64,000 bases of DNA. It comes from Fusobacteriaceae bacterium. GTDB lineage: Bacteria > Fusobacteriota > Fusobacteriia > Fusobacteriales > Fusobacteriaceae. The notes under the pieces are model-generated. The model made no database searches and was not told where the DNA came from. It worked only from the letters and a program-made list of their open reading frames with translations. Position numbers and translations under genes: made by a program. How positions within the stretch are numbered: position 1 is the first letter of the stretch; each line of letters starts with the position of its first letter. This document shows, piece after piece, positions 53,698 through 61,707 of the stretch. Where the stretch lies: assembly GCA_031272775.1 (NCBI GenBank), contig JAISTB010000037.1, positions 1 through 64,000 on the forward strand. The letters are read 5' to 3'.

Positions 53698-54762
53698 ATG
53701 AACATTACAAAGGTAAAGGCGGCAACGCTGAAAGCGAAACCGGATTGGAGCGATCTCGGATTCGGCAAGTATTTTACGGACTACATGTTTACGATGGAAT
53801 ACACGGAAGGAACGGGCTGGCACGACGCCAAAATCGTTCCCTACGGACCCGTATCCCTCGATCCGGGCGCCATGGTGCTCCATTACGCCCAGGAAGTTTT
53901 TGAAGGTATGAAGGCCTATAAGGCCAAAGACGGGAGAATTCTCATTTTCCGGCCCGAAATGAACGCGCGGCGCATGATGCGTTCCTGCGACCGGCTTGTG
54001 ATGCCCCAACTGCCCGAGGAAATGTTCGTGGAAGCGGTCGAGGCCATTGTATCGGCCCAGAAAGACTGGGTTCCGGCCCTTCCGGGGACGACGCTCTACA
54101 TTCGGCCCTTTATGTATGCCGATGACGTCGTGATCGGGGTGCATCCCGGCAAGACCTACAAATTCGTGATTATCCTGACTCCCGTGGGCAGCTATTACGC
54201 CGAGGGCATCAACCCCGTCAAGATCCACGTGGAGGAGGAATATGTCCGGGCGGCCAAGGGCGGCACGGGTTTCTGCAAATGCGGCGGCAACTACGCGGCC
54301 AGCATCATCGCCCAGGAAAAGGTCATGAAGGAAGGCTACGCCCAGGTGCTGTGGCTCGACGGCGCCGAGCGTAAATACGTCGAGGAAGTGGGCACCATGA
54401 ACGTCATGTTCAAGATCGACGGCGAGGTCTGGACCGCGCCGCTGGACGGGAGTATCCTGCCCGGCGTGACCAGGGACTCCTGTATCGCGATTCTCAAGGA
54501 CTGGGGCGTCAAGGTGCGGGAAGAGCTGATTCCCATTGATTTTCTCATGGACGCGGGCAAATCCGGAAAATTGGAAGAAGCCTTCGGCGTCGGGACGGCG
54601 GCCGTGATTTCCCCCATCGGACTTCTGCGCTACAAGGGCGATATCGTCACCATCAACGACTTCAAGACCGGCCCCCTCGCGAAAAAACTCTATGATTTTT
54701 TGACCGGTATGCAGTACGGGGATCTGCCCGACAAATACGGCTGGATCCATGAGGTAAAGTAA
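53698..54762 (+). CDS. ilvE: Branched-chain amino acid aminotransferase
   Basis: 354 residues, the longer bacterial form. It interconverts Leu, Ile and Val with their 2-oxo acids, using PLP. EGTGWHDAKIVPYGPVSLDPGAMVLHYAQEVFEGMKAY is the family N-terminal region (about residues 40-77). The lysine region is GFCKCGGNYAASIIAQ (about 190-205), and the later EEVGTMNVMFKID and SILPGVTRDSCI bind PLP phosphate. AAAGGGGGG precedes the ATG. An attenuator sits directly upstream. The next gene, an unknown protein, starts after 19 bases. Confidence 0.96.
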   Translation: MNITKVKAATLKAKPDWSDLGFGKYFTDYMFTMEYTEGTGWHDAKIVPYGPVSLDPGAMVLHYAQEVFEGMKAYKAKDGRILIFRPEMNARRMMRSCDRLVMPQLPEEMFVEAVEAIVSAQKDWVPALPGTTLYIRPFMYADDVVIGVHPGKTYKFVIILTPVGSYYAEGINPVKIHVEEEYVRAAKGGTGFCKCGGNYAASIIAQEKVMKEGYAQVLWLDGAERKYVEEVGTMNVMFKIDGEVWTAPLDGSILPGVTRDSCIAILKDWGVKVREELIPIDFLMDAGKSGKLEEAFGVGTAAVISPIGLLRYKGDIVTINDFKTGPLAKKLYDFLTGMQYGDLPDKYGWIHEVK

Positions 54763-54781
54763 ATCAAAAAGGACGAAGGCA

Positions 54782-55303
54782 GTGGAAATCAAAACCTATT
54801 TCGATAAACTGACGGAAGTCTACAGACACGATTTTGACATGATCACCCCCGTGGAGATCGGCGGAAAAAAATATCTCGGCTACGGGCATTTTTACGGGAA
54901 ATCCGCCCGCTATGTGCTTGTAAAGCGGGCCACGCTCTGGACCGCCGAGGCTTTCGAACACGTGGTGTTCATGGCCGGCGGGGAGGATCTCGAGGCGGAT
55001 TTCGCGGAAGCGCGCCACTTGATCGAAAACCACATGGAGGAAAACTATGTCAGAAACGGCAATAAATACCCGGAAAAAGACCATATGTACAGTTTTTTAA
55101 CGGTTGTGATATTGACAAATCTGACTTTTGGGGGTATCATAAGAGAAAAGGTCAACAAATATAAATTTACTAAGAATTATATGTTTACTGTCCGTGGTTA
55201 TTCAGAAGGGAGAATAATCATGGTAAACGTAGAAAATCAGGATATACTACTGAGCAGAGCCGCTAAAAAAATGGAAAAATTTTTTAAAACAATTTTTAGT
55301 TAG
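54782..55303 (+). CDS. Conserved-looking protein of unknown function between ilvE and cstA
   Basis: 173 residues from a GTG start. The first 100 residues are GC-rich in DNA and the last 73 AT-rich, but the frame is unbroken and the end reads like a real domain (KFTKNYMFTVRGYSEGRIIMVNVENQD, then basic AAKKMEKFFKTIF). A K/R-rich end after a strand like this recalls an uncharacterised clostridial family (I am unsure of its DUF number). It is soluble, with no signal peptide. A promoter for cstA lies inside it at 55112-55140. An in-frame ATG at 55220 with AGGGAGA could also make a 27-residue product. Confidence 0.6.
   Translation: MEIKTYFDKLTEVYRHDFDMITPVEIGGKKYLGYGHFYGKSARYVLVKRATLWTAEAFEHVVFMAGGEDLEADFAEARHLIENHMEENYVRNGNKYPEKDHMYSFLTVVILTNLTFGGIIREKVNKYKFTKNYMFTVRGYSEGRIIMVNVENQDILLSRAAKKMEKFFKTIFS
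55112..55140 (+). promoter_or_regulatory. Promoter inside the unknown gene, ahead of cstA
   Basis: TTGACA (55112-55117), 17 bases, TATCAT (55135-55140). It could give cstA its own transcript with a leader of about 170 bases. Confidence 0.5.
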
Positions 55304-55316
55304 GAGGAGGAACAAA

Positions 55317-57044
55317 ATGAGTAGCTTGGCAATCTTATTAGGATCCATCGTGATTTTCATCATTGCTTATCTGACTTACGGTTCCTGGCTCGCGAAAACA
55401 TGGGGAATTGATCCCACCAAGGAGACGCCCGCCCACACGGAAGACGACGGCGGCGTGGACTATGTACCGGCAAAGGCGCCTGTACTCCTGGGGCATCATT
55501 TCGCTTCGATCGCGGGCGCGGGCCCGATTAACGGACCGATCCAGGCGGCTGTGTTTGGATGGGTACCCGTATTTTTGTGGATCGTGATCGGAGGCATTTT
55601 CTTCGGCGCGGTACAGGACTTTTCGGCCATTTTCGTTTCCATTCGCCACAAGGGACATTCCCTCGGCGAGGTTATTGAGGAGAATATCAGCCACCGCTGC
55701 AAGATCCTGTTCAGCGTATTCGCGTGGTTGGTACTTCTGCTGGTCGTAGCTGCCTTCGCGGATATCGTGGCTTCTTCGTTTAACGGATTTGCCCTGAAAA
55801 AAGAAGTTGTGGACGGCGTGGAAAAAGTCGTGCAGGTGGCCAATGACAACAACGGCTCCGTGGCGACGGCGTCCATGCTCTTCATTCCCCTGGCGGCCCT
55901 CTTCGGCTTCCTCGTTTACAGAAAGAACGCCCCGCTTTTGGTATCGAGCGTTGTGGGCGTAGCGTTGCTGGCCCTTTGCGTAGTCGGCGGACTGGCGTTC
56001 CCGATTCACATGAGCAAGAACTTCTGGCTCATCGTGATCTTCCTCTACATTGTTGTCGCTTCCGTAACGCCGGTGTGGATCCTGTTGCAGCCCAGGGATT
56101 ATCTGAACAGCTTCCTGCTGTACTTCATGATGATCGCGGCCGTTGTGGGCATCGTGGGGACGAACCCCGCCGTGAGCATTCCCGCTTCCACGGGCTGGTT
56201 CGCCAATAACGCCGCCAAATGGCCCATGTTCCCCTTCCTGTTTATTACGGTAGCCTGCGGCGCCATTTCCGGTTTCCACAGCATCGTAGGATCGGGCACG
56301 ACCTCCAAGCAGCTGGACAATGAAAAAGACGCGAAGATGATCGGATACGGCGGCATGTTGATCGAGTGCGTACTCGCCGTCATTTCCCTTCTGACGATCG
56401 CTTCCCTGGGCTATGAAGGCGCCAAGGGAATGGCGCCGCCTGTTGTATTCGCGACCGCCATCAAGAATTTCTTCGTGAACCTGGGCTTCGGCGCCTGGGC
56501 CGCAAACGCCACCTTTACGGTTATCCTGCTGGCCATTTCCGCCTTTGCGCTGACTTCCCTTGACACAGCCACAAGACTGGGCCGCTATATTTTCCAGGAG
56601 CTCTTCGCTTCCAAAGACGCCAACAGCAAGAACCCGCTGAACAACATGTTCGTCGCGACGATCATTACCGTATTCTTCGGCGGAATCCTGTGTATGGGCG
56701 GCTATCTCAACATCTGGCCGCTGTTCGGCGCCTGCAACCAGCTCGTAGCCGTTCCCGCGTTCCTCGCGGCGGCCACGTACCTCGGAAACAGAGGCCGGAA
56801 CAACAAGATGTTCTATTTCCCGACAATCTTCATGATGGCGGCTTGTATGGTATCCCTGTTTATGAGCTTTATCGCCAACGTGAAAATCCTTGCCGCCGGA
56901 AACGGAAAGCTTCTCGTTCAGGGGCTGCAGACCGTTGTGATCGTACCGATTTTCGTACTGGCCATTCTGCTCTTCGTAGAAGGCTGGAAGACCATCGTGA
57001 ACCCCCGCAAGGCAAAACTTGCCCAGGAACAGAGCGGCAAATAA
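55317..57044 (+). CDS. cstA: CstA-family (carbon starvation) transporter
   Basis: 575 residues with about 14 membrane helices. Family signatures are VDYVPAKAPVLLGHHFASIAGAGPINGP (about residues 48-75), PIFLWIV-type helix then IFFGAVQDF, and GFHSIVGSGTTSKQL (about 320-334). CstA and BtsT are peptide or pyruvate importers induced at carbon limitation; pyruvate fits the two PFOR genes in this window, but that is inference. AGGAGGAGG precedes the ATG. It lies 13 bases after the unknown gene and is closed by the hairpin at 57090. Confidence 0.93.
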   Translation: MSSLAILLGSIVIFIIAYLTYGSWLAKTWGIDPTKETPAHTEDDGGVDYVPAKAPVLLGHHFASIAGAGPINGPIQAAVFGWVPVFLWIVIGGIFFGAVQDFSAIFVSIRHKGHSLGEVIEENISHRCKILFSVFAWLVLLLVVAAFADIVASSFNGFALKKEVVDGVEKVVQVANDNNGSVATASMLFIPLAALFGFLVYRKNAPLLVSSVVGVALLALCVVGGLAFPIHMSKNFWLIVIFLYIVVASVTPVWILLQPRDYLNSFLLYFMMIAAVVGIVGTNPAVSIPASTGWFANNAAKWPMFPFLFITVACGAISGFHSIVGSGTTSKQLDNEKDAKMIGYGGMLIECVLAVISLLTIASLGYEGAKGMAPPVVFATAIKNFFVNLGFGAWAANATFTVILLAISAFALTSLDTATRLGRYIFQELFASKDANSKNPLNNMFVATIITVFFGGILCMGGYLNIWPLFGACNQLVAVPAFLAAATYLGNRGRNNKMFYFPTIFMMAACMVSLFMSFIANVKILAAGNGKLLVQGLQTVVIVPIFVLAILLFVEGWKTIVNPRKAKLAQEQSGK

Positions 57045-57089
57045 GCGAAACGCTTGACGCAACAAGACAATTGAATAGGAAAAATCCGG

Positions 57090-57116
57090 GGCTGCCGCTT
57101 ATGCGGCAGCCTCTTG
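57090..57116 (+). terminator. Hairpin after cstA
   Basis: A perfect 9-pair GC stem (57090-57098 with 57103-57111), loop of 4, then TCTTGT. The T-tract is short, so it may end transcription only in part or protect the 3' end. Confidence 0.65.
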
Positions 57117-57143
57117 TATTGGCGATAATTTCCCAAAAAAATC

Positions 57144-57172
57144 TTGCCACAAAGGAAAATATGCGCTATAAT
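57144..57172 (+). promoter_or_regulatory. Promoter of the KDPG aldolase gene
   Basis: TTGCCA (57144-57149), 17 bases, TATAAT (57167-57172), about 30 bases before the start codon. Confidence 0.65.
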
Positions 57173-57202
57173 GAGGTATAGCGAAATGATCGGGAGGAAA
57201 AG

Positions 57203-57859
57203 ATGTCGGGATCCGTCATCAAACTGATTGAACAATATAAAATCGTCGCGATCATCCGGGGCCTCTACGGACCGGCTCTGCTGAACCTGGCGGCAGCCCT
57301 GTACGCGGGCGGGATCCGGCTCCTTGAAGTGACCTTTGATCAAAGCGACCCCGACTGCCTCCGGAAAACCCCGGCGGCCATCGCGGAATTGCGCGAGCGC
57401 CTGGGAGAGGACATGCGCTTCGGGGCGGGAACGGTCTTGAGCGCGGAGCAGGCCAAAGCGGCCGGTCGGGCCGGAGCGGAATTTATCATTTCGCCCGATA
57501 CGAAGGCGGCTGTCGTCGAAACCACAAAGGCCATGGGTCTTGTGTCGATCCCCGCGGGGATGACGCCCACGGAGATCCTCCGCGCCCACGAGCTGGGCGC
57601 CGATATGGTAAAGGTCTTCCCGGCGGCGTGGCTGGGCCTTTCCTGGTTTAAGGACATCCGGAGCCCCGTCAATCATGTGCCCATGATGGCCACGGGGGGC
57701 GTCAGCGAGGAAAACCTCGGGGCCTACCTGGCGGCCGGTTACGCGGCGGCAGGCATCGGCGGCCGTCTGACGGACAAGAATCTCATCGCTCTGGGGCGCT
57801 TTGACGAGCTCACGAAGCGGGCGGCGGCCTGTGTGCGGGCGGCGGAGGCAGCAAACTGA
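57203..57859 (+). CDS. eda: 2-keto-3-deoxy-6-phosphogluconate (KDPG/KHG) aldolase
   Basis: 218 residues, a TIM barrel. Signatures are VAIIRGLYGP (about residues 15-24), GIRLLEVTFDQ (about 37-47, catalytic glutamate), FGAGTVLSAEQA (about 73-84) and the Schiff-base lysine in ADMVKVFPA (about 132-140). It splits KDPG to pyruvate and glyceraldehyde 3-phosphate, joining uronate or gluconate breakdown to pyruvate. It stands as a single gene with its own promoter. No edd gene is adjacent, so uronate or KHG substrates are possible. Confidence 0.92.
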   Translation: MSGSVIKLIEQYKIVAIIRGLYGPALLNLAAALYAGGIRLLEVTFDQSDPDCLRKTPAAIAELRERLGEDMRFGAGTVLSAEQAKAAGRAGAEFIISPDTKAAVVETTKAMGLVSIPAGMTPTEILRAHELGADMVKVFPAAWLGLSWFKDIRSPVNHVPMMATGGVSEENLGAYLAAGYAAAGIGGRLTDKNLIALGRFDELTKRAAACVRAAEAAN

Positions 57860-57895
57860 CGCGCCGGAAATTTCGCGACTCCGCAGAAAAAACAA

Positions 57896-57924
57896 TTGAC
57901 AAGGCCCCTGAAATATGATAAAAT
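57896..57924 (+). promoter_or_regulatory. Promoter of the rpmG-secE-nusG unit
   Basis: TTGACA (57896-57901), 17 bases, TAAAAT (57919-57924). Its start region holds an inverted repeat TGTCTG-6-CAGACA (57931-57948), and a second CAGAC-4-GTCTG hairpin lies in the leader. These may be leader structure or an operator. Confidence 0.72.
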
Positions 57925-58027
57925 ATCAAATGTCTGAAATTCCAGACATACAAAAACTCTGTCACCACAGACGCCTGTCTGCGGGAGGATCTCATGATTT
58001 GATACCGTTTAAGAGTGGAGGTGTAAA

Positions 58028-58180
58028 ATGCGCGTCAATATCCAGTTGGAATGTACGGAATGCAAGAGAAAGAATTACGTGACGACCAAAAACAAGAAAA
58101 ATACCACGGAACGCTTGGAATTGCATAAATTCTGTCCCTGGGACAACAAAGTCACAGTGCACAAAGAAACGAAGAAATAA
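58028..58180 (+). CDS. rpmG: 50S ribosomal protein L33
   Basis: 50 residues, too short to be found by length alone but clear by sequence: [25 protein letters not shown] and [21 protein letters not shown]. The first zinc pair (C9, C12) is present; the second pair is CPWD, so only one cysteine remains where C+ forms have two. GGAGG precedes the ATG. It leads the transcript with tRNA(Trp), secE and nusG, a common bacterial order. Confidence 0.95.
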   Translation: MRVNIQLECTECKRKNYVTTKNKKNTTERLELHKFCPWDNKVTVHKETKK

Positions 58181-58223
58181 CGGCCGGGCGGCTCAATTCC
58201 GCGTCGGTCGCTGAGGAACGCAC

Positions 58224-58299
58224 AGGTCAATGGCTCAATTGGCAGAGCATCGGTCTCCAAAACCGAGGGTTGGGGGTTCGAATCCCTCTTGACCTGCCA
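58224..58299 (+). tRNA. trnW: tRNA-Trp (anticodon CCA)
   Basis: 76 bases. Acceptor arm AGGTCAA (58224-58230) pairs with TTGACCT (58289-58295). The anticodon arm TCGGT/ACCGA encloses the loop CTCCAAA with anticodon CCA at 58257-58259, reading UGG. The T loop is TTCGAAT, and the discriminator G and CCA end are encoded (58296-58299). It is embedded between rpmG and secE, so it is processed from the same transcript. Confidence 0.96.
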
Positions 58300-58324
58300 G
58301 AAAATAATCAGGTGAATGATATAA

Positions 58325-58504
58325 ATGAGTGTACGAAAGATCATAGAAGAGTATTCCAAGGTCCAATGGCCGAAAAAGAGCGAAGTCATTGAGGCGACGG
58401 CGTGGGTTATCACCATGAGCGTCGTGCTGAGCGTCTATTTGGGCATTTTTGACTTTGTAGCCAATACGCTGTTGAAGCGACTCGTCATGTTGTTTGGAGG
58501 ATAG
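58325..58504 (+). CDS. secE: Preprotein translocase subunit SecE
   Basis: 59 residues, the short single-helix form. The amphipathic segment KVQWPKKSEVIEAT (about residues 12-25) is the conserved contact to SecY, and one membrane helix follows (AWVITMSVVLSVYLGIFDFVA). SecE holds the SecYEG channel together. It sits between tRNA(Trp) and nusG, one base before the nusG start. Confidence 0.94.
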   Translation: MSVRKIIEEYSKVQWPKKSEVIEATAWVITMSVVLSVYLGIFDFVANTLLKRLVMLFGG

Positions 58505-58505
58505 G

Positions 58506-59123
58506 ATGGAAGCTGAAAAAAGAGTGGAAAAAACCATTGTCAAGCGCTGGTTTATGATTCACACCTATTCAGGCTATGAGAAAAAAGTCAAGACCGACCT
58601 CGAGCAAAAGATTGAGACCCTCGACCTGGCCGATATTGTTACCCGGCTTCTGGTGCCGGAGGAAATTTCCAACGAAATCGTCCGCGGCAAAAAGAAAGTG
58701 GTCGCGAGAAAGCTGTTTCCGGGCTATGTGATGCTGGAAATGACGGCGACCCGGGAAGAAAGCAGCGACGGCATCTATTTCAAAGTGGATCCCGAAGCGT
58801 GGTTTCATATCCGGAACACCAACGGCGTCACGGGTTTCGTGGGCGTCGGCTCCGACCCCATTCCCATGGAGGAGGACGAAGTCAAGAACATCTTTCGTAT
58901 GACGGGCCTGGATCTGCCGGACGACATGAAAGTCCCCAAGGCGCAGGTCAAGATCAACTTCAAACTGGGCGATACGGTCAAGATTCTCGGCGGCGGCTTC
59001 AGCGGCCATCAGGGAAGCGTGTCCGAAATTGACATGGAACAGCAGAAAGCCAAGGTTATGATCGAAATGTTCGGGCGGATGACCCCGGTGGAAGTGGAAT
59101 TCGGAAGCCTGGAAAAATACTGA
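58506..59123 (+). CDS. nusG: Transcription antitermination/elongation factor NusG
   Basis: 205 residues from ATG 58506 (TTGGAGGATAGG upstream, within the secE end). The NGN domain has WFMIHTYSGYEKKVKTDLEQ (about residues 18-37) and RKLFPGYVMLEM (about 68-79), and TNGVTGFVG follows. The KOW domain is GDTVKILGGGFSGHQGSVSEID (about 160-181). It binds RNA polymerase and links it to Rho or the ribosome; rho itself is at 31825. Confidence 0.97.
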   Translation: MEAEKRVEKTIVKRWFMIHTYSGYEKKVKTDLEQKIETLDLADIVTRLLVPEEISNEIVRGKKKVVARKLFPGYVMLEMTATREESSDGIYFKVDPEAWFHIRNTNGVTGFVGVGSDPIPMEEDEVKNIFRMTGLDLPDDMKVPKAQVKINFKLGDTVKILGGGFSGHQGSVSEIDMEQQKAKVMIEMFGRMTPVEVEFGSLEKY

Positions 59124-59167
59124 GAGACCGGTTGAATACCGGCTTCATTTAGGAGGAACGGAAAAAA

Positions 59168-59596
59168 ATGGCAAAGAAAGAAGTAATCGGACAGATAAAA
59201 CTGCAGTTGCCTGCGGGTAAGGCAAATCCGGCGCCCCCGGTGGGACCTGCCCTCGGACAGCACGGCGTGAACATCATGGAGTTTTGCAAGGCCTTCAACG
59301 CCAAGACCCAGGAAAAGGCGGGATGGATCATCCCCGTCGTCATCACGGTCTACAACGACAGGAGTTTCACATTTATCACGAAGACCCCCCCGGCCTCGGA
59401 TCTCTTGAAGAAGGCGGCCAACATCGAAAAAGCCGCGAAAAATTCCAAGACGGACACGGCGGGAACCATTACGACGGCAAAATTGAGAGAACTGGCCGAG
59501 ACGAAGATGACCGACCTCAACGCCTCTTCCGTGGAAGCGGCCATGAAGGTACTGGCGGGTTCCGCCCGCTCCATGGGCATCAAAATCGCCGACTGA
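59168..59596 (+). CDS. rplK: 50S ribosomal protein L11
   Basis: 142 residues, full length. [29 protein letters not shown] is the N-terminal signature, with the proline-rich helix that thiopeptides contact. The RNA-binding C-terminal domain ends [22 protein letters not shown]. It binds the GTPase centre of 23S rRNA. TAGGAGG precedes the ATG, and rplA follows after 102 bases. Confidence 0.97.
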   Translation: MAKKEVIGQIKLQLPAGKANPAPPVGPALGQHGVNIMEFCKAFNAKTQEKAGWIIPVVITVYNDRSFTFITKTPPASDLLKKAANIEKAAKNSKTDTAGTITTAKLRELAETKMTDLNASSVEAAMKVLAGSARSMGIKIAD

Positions 59597-59698
59597 TTCC
59601 GGCGGTTCGGACAAATATCCATCCTTCCGGCCAAGGCGCGGAGGGCACATTCAGTGGTAGGAGCAATCCGTTTACCCACATAAGGAGGAACAAAAGCA

Positions 59699-60403
59699 AT
59701 GGCAAAGCACGGAAAAAAGTATGCGGAAGTCGCAAAACTCATCGATAGACAGAAGCTGTACGACGTCAAGGAAGCGATCGAAGTCGTGGAAAAGACCCGG
59801 ACGGCAAAATTTGTGGAAACCGTGGAAGTCGCCCTGAGACTGGGCGTAGACCCGCGGCACGCGGACCAGCAGATCCGGGGTACGGTCGTACTCCCCAACG
59901 GGACCGGCAAAACGGTGCGGATCCTGGCCATCACCCAGGGCGACAACATCGAAAAGGCCAAGGCGGCCGGAGCCGACTACGCGGGCGCCGAGGAATACAT
60001 CACCCAGATCCAGCAGGGCTGGCTTGATTTTGACCTCGTGATCGCGACCCCCGATATGATGCCCAAATTGGGTAAACTGGGAAAAATTCTGGGCACCAAG
60101 GGGCTCATGCCGAATCCCAAGTCCGGCACCGTGACCCCCAATATCGAAACGGCCATCCAGGAATTCAAAAAAGGAAAACTGGCTTTCCGCGTGGACAAGC
60201 TGGGTTCCATTCATGTGCCGATCGGCAAGGTCGATTTCGGCTCCGACAAGATCGAGGAGAACTTCAAGACCTTCATCGACCAGATCATCAAGCTGAAACC
60301 CGCGGCCTCCAAGGGGACCTACCTCAGGACCGTGGCGATTTCGCTGACCATGGGACCGGGCGTGAAGCTGGATCCGGCTCTCGTGACCAAATATGTTGGA
60401 TAA
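59699..60403 (+). CDS. rplA: 50S ribosomal protein L1
   Basis: 234 residues. Domain I includes [34 protein letters not shown] (about residues 40-73); the signature segment [31 protein letters not shown] lies at about 118-148. It forms the L1 stalk that moves deacylated tRNA out of the E site, and it often represses its own operon. AGGAGG precedes the ATG. Confidence 0.97.
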   Translation: MAKHGKKYAEVAKLIDRQKLYDVKEAIEVVEKTRTAKFVETVEVALRLGVDPRHADQQIRGTVVLPNGTGKTVRILAITQGDNIEKAKAAGADYAGAEEYITQIQQGWLDFDLVIATPDMMPKLGKLGKILGTKGLMPNPKSGTVTPNIETAIQEFKKGKLAFRVDKLGSIHVPIGKVDFGSDKIEENFKTFIDQIIKLKPAASKGTYLRTVAISLTMGPGVKLDPALVTKYVG

Positions 60404-60420
60404 CTTCTTACGATAAAATC

Positions 60421-60545
60421 CAAACCAAAGACCGCAGGGGGCGAAAGCCTTAAATATCCTGCCGAGGTTTGATTATTTCATTCACAAACCTCAGATGCAG
60501 CACACCCCGTGTCAGCCCTTGCGGCTGCGGGGGGTATTTTGATGA
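60421..60545 (+). promoter_or_regulatory. L10 leader with attenuator hairpin
   Basis: The stretch 60421-60471 has the known L10-leader features: an outer CAAACC...GGTTTG pair, a CGCAGGGG side and the conserved GCCTTAAATATCCTGCCGAGG segment that binds the L10-L12 complex. GAGGTTTG (60464-60471) can instead pair with CAAACCTC (60485-60492). A GC-rich hairpin (60504-60509 with 60528-60535, containing CAGCC/GGCTG) followed by ATTTT comes just before rplJ. Together this allows L10 to reduce its own expression. Confidence 0.75.
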
Positions 60546-60567
60546 AATGAGGAGGTGAAAAATCAGA

Positions 60568-61083
60568 ATGGCAACACAAGCAAAGAAAGATCAGGTGGCG
60601 CTCCTGACGAAAAAAATCCAAGACGCCCAGTCCTTCGTTCTGATTGATTATCAGGGAATTACGGTAAACGAAGAAACGGAACTCAGAAGAAAAATGAAGG
60701 CGGCCGGGGCGGAATATCTGATCGCCAAGAACCGTCTGTTCAAGATCGCTTTGAAAGACGCCGGCGTAGACGAGAGCTTTGACGACGTCCTCGAAGGGAC
60801 GACGGCCTTCGCCTTCGGGTTTACGGATCCGGTGGCGCCCGCGAAGATTGCCTATGACCTTTCCAAGGCCAAGGAAAAAGAAAAGCGGTTCAAGATCAAA
60901 GGCGGATTTCTGACCGGCAAGAGAGTACAGGAAGCCGACGTGAAAGCGCTGGCCTTACTGCCTTCAAGGGATCAGCTCCTGTCCATGGTGCTGAACGCGA
61001 TGCTGGGACCGGTACGGAAGCTGGTCTACGCGACGGTGGCTATCGCCGACAAGAAGGAAGGAACGGCGGCCGCGGCGCAGTAA
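60568..61083 (+). CDS. rplJ: 50S ribosomal protein L10
   Basis: 171 residues. The N-terminal RNA-binding domain contains QSFVLIDYQGITVNEETELRRKMKAAGAEYLIAKNRLFKIAL (pieces at about residues 20-60), and the C-terminal helix that carries L12 dimers starts near LPSRDQLLSMVLNAMLGPV. It forms the base of the ribosomal stalk. GAGGAGGTG precedes the ATG. The leader at 60421-60545 probably controls both rplJ and rplL. Confidence 0.97.
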   Translation: MATQAKKDQVALLTKKIQDAQSFVLIDYQGITVNEETELRRKMKAAGAEYLIAKNRLFKIALKDAGVDESFDDVLEGTTAFAFGFTDPVAPAKIAYDLSKAKEKEKRFKIKGGFLTGKRVQEADVKALALLPSRDQLLSMVLNAMLGPVRKLVYATVAIADKKEGTAAAAQ

Positions 61084-61131
61084 AAGTTTATCATGATCAA
61101 TTCATTCGAATCGAAGGAGGAGTACAAGCAA

Positions 61132-61500
61132 ATGGCATTCAATAAAGAGCAATTTATTGCGGATTTGGAGGGCATGACGGTTCTGGAACTCAAAGAACTC
61201 GTTTCGGCCCTGGAGGAACATTTCGGCGTGACGGCGGCTGCGCCTGTGGCGGTAGCGGCTGCGGGCCCGGCGGCGCCTGTGGAAGAGGAAAAGAATTCCT
61301 TTGACGTGACCCTGACGGCGGCGGGACCCAACAAGATCGCGGTCATCAAAGAAGTCAGAACCATCACGGGCTTAGGCCTCAAAGAAGCGAAAGACCTCGT
61401 AGATAAGGGCGGCGTTATCAAAGAAGGCGCATCCAAGGAAGACGCGGACGCGATCAAAGAAAAACTCACAGCCGCAGGAGCAACGATAGAATTAAAGTAA
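61132..61500 (+). CDS. rplL: 50S ribosomal protein L7/L12
   Basis: 122 residues from ATG 61132 (AAGGAGG upstream). The N-terminal dimer domain has [26 protein letters not shown], an alanine-proline hinge follows ([19 protein letters not shown]), then the C-terminal domain [32 protein letters not shown] and AGATIELK. It recruits translation GTPases. It is 48 bases after rplJ and is followed by the hairpin at 61527. Confidence 0.97.
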   Translation: MAFNKEQFIADLEGMTVLELKELVSALEEHFGVTAAAPVAVAAAGPAAPVEEEKNSFDVTLTAAGPNKIAVIKEVRTITGLGLKEAKDLVDKGGVIKEGASKEDADAIKEKLTAAGATIELK

Positions 61501-61526
61501 ACGCTTTTGTTCGACACTAATCAAAT

Positions 61527-61557
61527 AGGCACTCTACAGGGAACAGAGTGCCTTTTT
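61527..61557 (+). terminator. Hairpin terminator or attenuator between rplL and rpoB
   Basis: A 9-pair stem (61527-61535 with 61545-61553) with loop of 9 is followed by T5. It probably lets part of the transcript run on into rpoB. The gap 61558-61707 is AT-rich; a TTGACA at 61660-61665 has no well-spaced -10, so a separate rpoB promoter is uncertain. Confidence 0.75.
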
Positions 61558-61707
61558 AGTGACGAATCCGGTGTCCGTCGTTTTTCAATTTTTTGTTGGA
61601 TATTTTATCAATTGCAAATATCATCGCGATTTGCGGGCATTCTCCAACTTTATTTTCAATTGACAAAATAAGAATATATTATAGCAACAGACAAGGGGTG
61701 TGAATGA

